From NCBI GenBank assembly GCA_030146745.1, contig JASLBD010000342.1, forward strand, positions 1 to 8,157: 8,157 bases of DNA, read 5' to 3'. Under the pieces are notes generated by a model, which was not told where the DNA came from, made no database searches, and saw only the letters and a list, made by a program, of their open reading frames with translations. The DNA is from Allosphingosinicella sp. GTDB lineage: Bacteria > Pseudomonadota > Alphaproteobacteria > Sphingomonadales > Sphingomonadaceae. The position numbers were made by a program, and so were the translations under genes. Below, one piece after another: positions 5,502-8,157 of this stretch (position 1 is its first letter; each line of letters begins with the position of its first letter).

Positions 5502-6437
5502 TCAGAACGAGCGTTCGTGCAGGGCATTGGCCCATAATTGCTGGGCCATACGGGTGGCGGTCCGAACAGCGCCGGAGCGAAGCGGAAAGGCCTCGGCGTC
5601 CAGCGGCAGGTCGGCGAGGTCGGAGAAGAAAGCCGTGGGCAGCCGCTCGCTCTGTCCGGCGAGAAAGGCGCACACTTTCTCGAAGCGGCGGACGAGGGTC
5701 GGATTGGGCCGCTTGCCGCCGCGCGTGGCGAGCTCGAAGCTGTGGCCGACGATATTGACGACGGGATGTCCCTCGCCGGCCGCGTGAAGCAGGGCGGCGC
5801 GAATCTCGTCGAACGAAACCGCGCAGATCTGGAGGTGCCTGAGGCTGCCCGGGCGCTGCGCGATCTGGGTGACGGGAATCTCGACCAAGCCGCCCAACGC
5901 GGCGGGCGCGATCCGGCCCGGGTCGAGCGGCAGGGCGCTGGGATCGGGATGATGGCTGCCGTTATGGCTGCTGTCGAAGCCGATGCCGAGCTCGGCCAGC
6001 GCTTCGAGGGTGGCCAGATCGGCGGCGTAGCTTCCGGACCGGAAGGCGATGGGCGGCGGGGCGCCGGCTTCGATCAGAAGGTCGCGGGCGGTCCGGATCA
6101 GCGCCAGCTGGGTCTGCCCGTCGAGCCCGGTCAGCTCGAACACGGGTTGCGCGGGATCCGCCCAGGAAGGGTGGATGTGGAGCTGCACCTCCTGGCCCGC
6201 CGCCAGGATCGGCTCGACCATGTGCCGGATCGGCTCGATCCCGTAGAGCAGGGCCGGCATCGGATCGACGAAGAAGCAGGCCTTGAGGCCGTGGGCGGCG
6301 AGCCGTTCGAGCTGATGGGCGACGCCGACTCCCGCCGGATCGAAGCTGAGCGCCAGATTCTCCTGCCAGGAGGCGCCGGCCAGGTGCCGGTCCCATCTCA
6401 ACTCGGTGTCGATCGTCAGGAGGACCCGGGTCGCCAT
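5502..6437 (-). CDS. Polysaccharide deacetylase-like protein
   Basis: A 311-residue protein starting MATRVLLTIDTELRWD. It resembles NodB/polysaccharide-deacetylase-fold (carbohydrate esterase 4-like) enzymes that remove N- or O-acetyl groups from glycans. Motif 1 is TIDTE (Asp10, Glu12) in place of the usual TFDDG. Motif 2 is LHIHPSW (His87, His89), closer-spaced than the classical H-S/T-x-x-H. Motif 3 is AFRSGSYAAD (131-140), and a late His lies in GHSFEL (His232). These fit a divergent subgroup seen in polysaccharide loci, though activity is not assured. No signal peptide is visible, which suggests cytosolic action. The frame extends upstream to 6563, but that extension is read inside the beta-helix gene; the ATG at 6437, one base past that gene's stop, agrees with where homology begins. 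It forms one unit with the beta-helix gene and ends at a strong hairpin. Confidence 0.85.
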   Translation of the reverse strand: MATRVLLTIDTELRWDRHLAGASWQENLALSFDPAGVGVAHQLERLAAHGLKACFFVDPMPALLYGIEPIRHMVEPILAAGQEVQLHIHPSWADPAQPVFELTGLDGQTQLALIRTARDLLIEAGAPPPIAFRSGSYAADLATLEALAELGIGFDSSHNGSHHPDPSALPLDPGRIAPAALGGLVEIPVTQIAQRPGSLRHLQICAVSFDEIRAALLHAAGEGHPVVNIVGHSFELATRGGKRPNPTLVRRFEKVCAFLAGQSERLPTAFFSDLADLPLDAEAFPLRSGAVRTATRMAQQLWANALHERSF

Positions 6438-6438
6438 G

Positions 6439-7368
6439 TCAGCGCCGGCCGAACATTTCGATCTTCGGGCCCAGCCGGTTGTTGCGGATTTCGAGGCGTT
6501 CCCCGCTCCAGTCGCCGACGAACGCGGTCGTCCAGCGGAAGCCCGGAGCGACCGAGGCGACATTGTTCTCGATGACCAGACCGGCCGAGCGATTCTCCGC
6601 GCCTTCGGGGGCGACCGAGATCATCGTCGCGTAATTCTCCTTGCCGGTGCCGTGGACGAAGACGTTGCCGGCGATCCGGCCGACGGCGCCGTTGGAAAGA
6701 TCGATCTGATAGTTGGTCCGCCGCCCCCGGCTGTCGTCGAAGCTGCTGTCCAGCACCTCGATCCGCGGGGCGCGGCTCTTGACGTAATGGCCGCCTCTGC
6801 CCTGCTCGAACCGGGAGTTGGTGACCCTGAGGCTGCCGTAATGGCCGATGTAGATGCTGTGGACCCCGTCGCCCTCGCCGAGGCCGCTGAAGGTGGAATG
6901 GTCGACCGTGATCGAATCCGGCGGGCCGTCGTGGGACAGGATGCCGCTCTGGCCGTCCGAGAAGTGCGTGAAGGAGACGGCGAGGTCCCCCTCCTGCAGC
7001 CGGATCCCGGCGCCGTTGCCGTCGGGCACCCGGACCCGGGTGAAGACCAGCCCGTCGACCCGCGCGCCCTTGCCGCGCAGGACGAGGGTCGCCTTGCCCT
7101 CGCAGGCGCCGCCGTCGAAGACCGCCTCGCCGCGCCTTTCCGCCACATAGGCGATCCGCCCGGCTTCCTGGACGGCGCATTCCCCGTAGCGGCCCGGAGC
7201 GATCCGGATCGTGCCGCTGCCGCGCCCGATCGCGTTCACCGCCGCCTGGAGCGAGCCGAAGGACTCGCCTGTTCCGGCGAGTGTGAAAGGGCCGGAAGGC
7301 TGGGCCTGGAGCGGCCCGGTTGCGACGGCCGCGAGGGCGGCGAGCGGGAAGGTGAAGCGTCGTTTCAT
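6439..7368 (-). CDS. Secreted right-handed parallel beta-helix protein
   Basis: A 309-residue protein with a clear signal peptide: MKRR, a hydrophobic core FPLAALAAVATG, and a likely cut after LQA at residue 22. The mature part looks like a parallel beta-helix: a cap (SFGSLQAAVNAI, IRIAPGRYGE), then about eight coils with regular strand-turn patterns such as DGLVFTRVRV, ITVDHSTFSG, LRVTNSRFEQG, IEVLDSSFDDS, LVIENNVAS and LEIRNNRLG. The only two mature cysteines (64 and 89) could form a disulfide. Proteins of this shape bind or cut polysaccharides (lyases, epimerases, hydrolases), but I see no catalytic signature that would choose among them. It has no PEP-CTERM tail; it ends KIEMFGRR. It leads the unit with the deacetylase-like gene and diverges from the glycosyltransferase gene across a 64-base gap that contains the second 20-base repeat. 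Confidence 0.88.
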   Translation of the reverse strand: MKRRFTFPLAALAAVATGPLQAQPSGPFTLAGTGESFGSLQAAVNAIGRGSGTIRIAPGRYGECAVQEAGRIAYVAERRGEAVFDGGACEGKATLVLRGKGARVDGLVFTRVRVPDGNGAGIRLQEGDLAVSFTHFSDGQSGILSHDGPPDSITVDHSTFSGLGEGDGVHSIYIGHYGSLRVTNSRFEQGRGGHYVKSRAPRIEVLDSSFDDSRGRRTNYQIDLSNGAVGRIAGNVFVHGTGKENYATMISVAPEGAENRSAGLVIENNVASVAPGFRWTTAFVGDWSGERLEIRNNRLGPKIEMFGRR

Positions 7369-7389
7369 GCGGCAAGCTGTTAGGCCGCA

Positions 7390-7409
7390 GCGGTTGACGG
7401 GCCGTTAAG
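7390..7409. promoter_or_regulatory. 20-base repeat copy 2, CtrA-box-like, in a divergent promoter gap
   Basis: GCGGTTGACGGGCCGTTAAG again, identical to 5424-5443, with TTGA (7394-7397), seven bases and TTAA (7405-7408). It lies in the 64-base gap between the beta-helix gene (ATG at 7368, minus) and the glycosyltransferase gene (ATG at 7433, plus), 21 and 23 bases from the two starts, so one bound protein could control both. The TTAA supplies an in-frame TAA for the glycosyltransferase frame, which rules out a start further upstream. Its function is inferred. Confidence 0.6.
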
Positions 7410-7432
7410 CTGATTGTGGCAGAGCGCTGTTC

Positions 7433-8157
7433 ATGCGCATTCTCCACGTGCTCGACCACAGCCTGCCCGTCCACAGCGGCTACACCTTCCGCACCCGCGC
7501 GATCGTGACCGCGCAGAAGGCGCGCGGGATGGACGTGGCGTGCGTCACCGGAGTCCGCCACTCGAGGGACGGCGCCGATCCCGAGACGATCGAGGGCATC
7601 GACTTCTACCGGACCCCCAGGCCCGCGCCCGCGCCTTCCCCGTTGCGGGAGTGGCGGGAGATCAAGGCGCTGGAGGCCCGGCTCGACGCTCTGGCGGACG
7701 AGTGGATGCCCGATCAGCTCCACGTCCATTCCCCGGTCCTGAACGCGCTTGCCGCCTTGCCGGTGGCGCGGCGCCGCGGCCTGCCGCTCCTCTATGAGAT
7801 CCGCGCCTTCTGGGAGGATGCGGCGGTCGGCAACGGAACGGGGCGCGAAGGCTCGGCCCGCTACCGCGCGACCCGGATGCTCGAGACCTGGGCCGCCGGG
7901 CGCGCCGATTCGGTGGCGGTCATCTGCGAAGGGTTGCGCCGCGACCTGATCGGCCGCGGCATCGCGTCGGAGAAGATCATCGTCGCTCCCAACGGGGTCG
8001 ATCTTACCTTGTTCGGCAACCCGCTCGCCGCCGATCTCGACCTCGCCCGGAAGCTCGGCCTGGCCGGCGCCGACGTGGTCGGCTTCATCGGCTCCTTCTA
8101 CGATTACGAGGGGCTCGACGATCTCATCGCGGCGATGCCGCTTCTCCTGACGAAGCG
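7433..8157 (+). CDS. Glycosyltransferase, exosortase A-associated type, 3' end cut by window edge
   Basis: The first 241 codons of a GT-B-fold glycosyltransferase (GT4-like). The opening MRILHVLDHSLPVHSGYTFR is typical of the exosortase A-associated group (TIGR04063, Daro_2409 family, as I recall). Further family-type stretches are QLHVHSPVLNALAAL (95-109), YEIRAFWEDAAVGNGTGREG (121-140), VAVICEGLRRDLIGRGI (161-177), APNGVD (185-190) and the start of the nucleotide-sugar domain, GFIGSFYDYEGLDDLI (217-232). It presumably adds a sugar from a nucleotide donor to a lipid-linked glycan at the inner membrane face; donor and acceptor are unknown. The ATG at 7433 is the only ATG/GTG/TTG choice after the in-frame stop at 7406-7408, although its ribosome site is poor. 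The C-terminal donor-binding half lies outside the window. Confidence 0.93.
   Translation, partial: MRILHVLDHSLPVHSGYTFRTRAIVTAQKARGMDVACVTGVRHSRDGADPETIEGIDFYRTPRPAPAPSPLREWREIKALEARLDALADEWMPDQLHVHSPVLNALAALPVARRRGLPLLYEIRAFWEDAAVGNGTGREGSARYRATRMLETWAAGRADSVAVICEGLRRDLIGRGIASEKIIVAPNGVDLTLFGNPLAADLDLARKLGLAGADVVGFIGSFYDYEGLDDLIAAMPLLLTK

Noticed and set aside
5374..5673. Minus-strand 99-codon frame across the hairpin and repeat
   Set aside because: It runs through the deacetylase gene end in another frame, the hairpin and the 20-base repeat, and its translation has no recognisable structure.
6438..6563. Upstream extension of the deacetylase-like gene to an ATG at 6563
   Set aside because: The extra 42 residues are Ser/Arg-rich frame noise inside the beta-helix gene, and family similarity starts at MATRVLLTIDTE (6437).
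6439..7339. Beta-helix protein as an exosortase (PEP-CTERM) substrate
   Set aside because: Despite the XrtA-type neighbourhood, the C-terminus has no PEP motif, hydrophobic helix or closing basic cluster; it ends KIEMFGRR.
7394..7422. TTGACG at 7394-7399 as the -35 of a sigma-70 promoter for the glycosyltransferase
   Set aside because: The matching -10 window at 16-18 bases reads GTGGC-like sequence with no TATAAT resemblance, and the same TTGACG in copy 1 faces away from its downstream gene. A protein-binding box explains both copies better.

Overview
The window is high-GC bacterial DNA, densely coded, with several genes overlapping by 1 to 8 bases. The best guess for the organism is an alphaproteobacterium of the sphingomonad type. 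Three things point there: an exosortase-A (XrtA)-type O-glycosylation ligase and glycosyltransferase, a sequence matching the alphaproteobacterial general-stress (EcfG) promoter, and hairpin repeats of a kind I recall from sphingomonad intergenic regions. This placement is inference. No rRNA, tRNA, CRISPR array, transposase or integrase was seen.

Left part (1-2740): a stress and housekeeping block. On the minus strand a type IB DNA topoisomerase (1035-2066) is followed, with a one-base stop/start overlap, by an MscS-type mechanosensitive channel that runs off the left edge. Divergent from them, on the plus strand, is a DJ-1/PfpI-family protein (2150-2698). The 83-base divergent gap holds two abutting palindromes and an exact GGAAC-N17-CGTT match facing the PfpI gene. 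A long hairpin lies between the PfpI gene and the convergent next gene.

Right part (2741-8157): part of an exopolysaccharide/XrtA locus. Three minus-strand genes form one overlapping unit: an unrecognised 54-residue small protein (5213-5377), the O-antigen-ligase-like membrane protein (3850-5220) and an acyltransferase-3 membrane protein (2741-3853). Upstream on the same strand lies a second unit, a secreted beta-helix protein (6439-7368) followed one base later by a polysaccharide-deacetylase-like protein (5502-6437). A strong hairpin separates the two units. Divergent from the beta-helix gene, a plus-strand glycosyltransferase (7433 onward) runs off the right edge.

The genes fit one theme: a glycosyltransferase builds glycan, the ligase/polymerase joins or transfers it, and the acyltransferase, deacetylase-like and beta-helix proteins decorate, trim or bind it. 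The main extra signal is an exact 20-base sequence that occurs twice, at 5424-5443 and 7390-7409. The copies sit in front of the two minus-strand units and the divergent glycosyltransferase gene. Each has the spacing of a CtrA-type box (TTGA-N7-TTAA), and together they contain the only two TTAA tetramers I found in the window. This suggests the three transcription units share a regulator.
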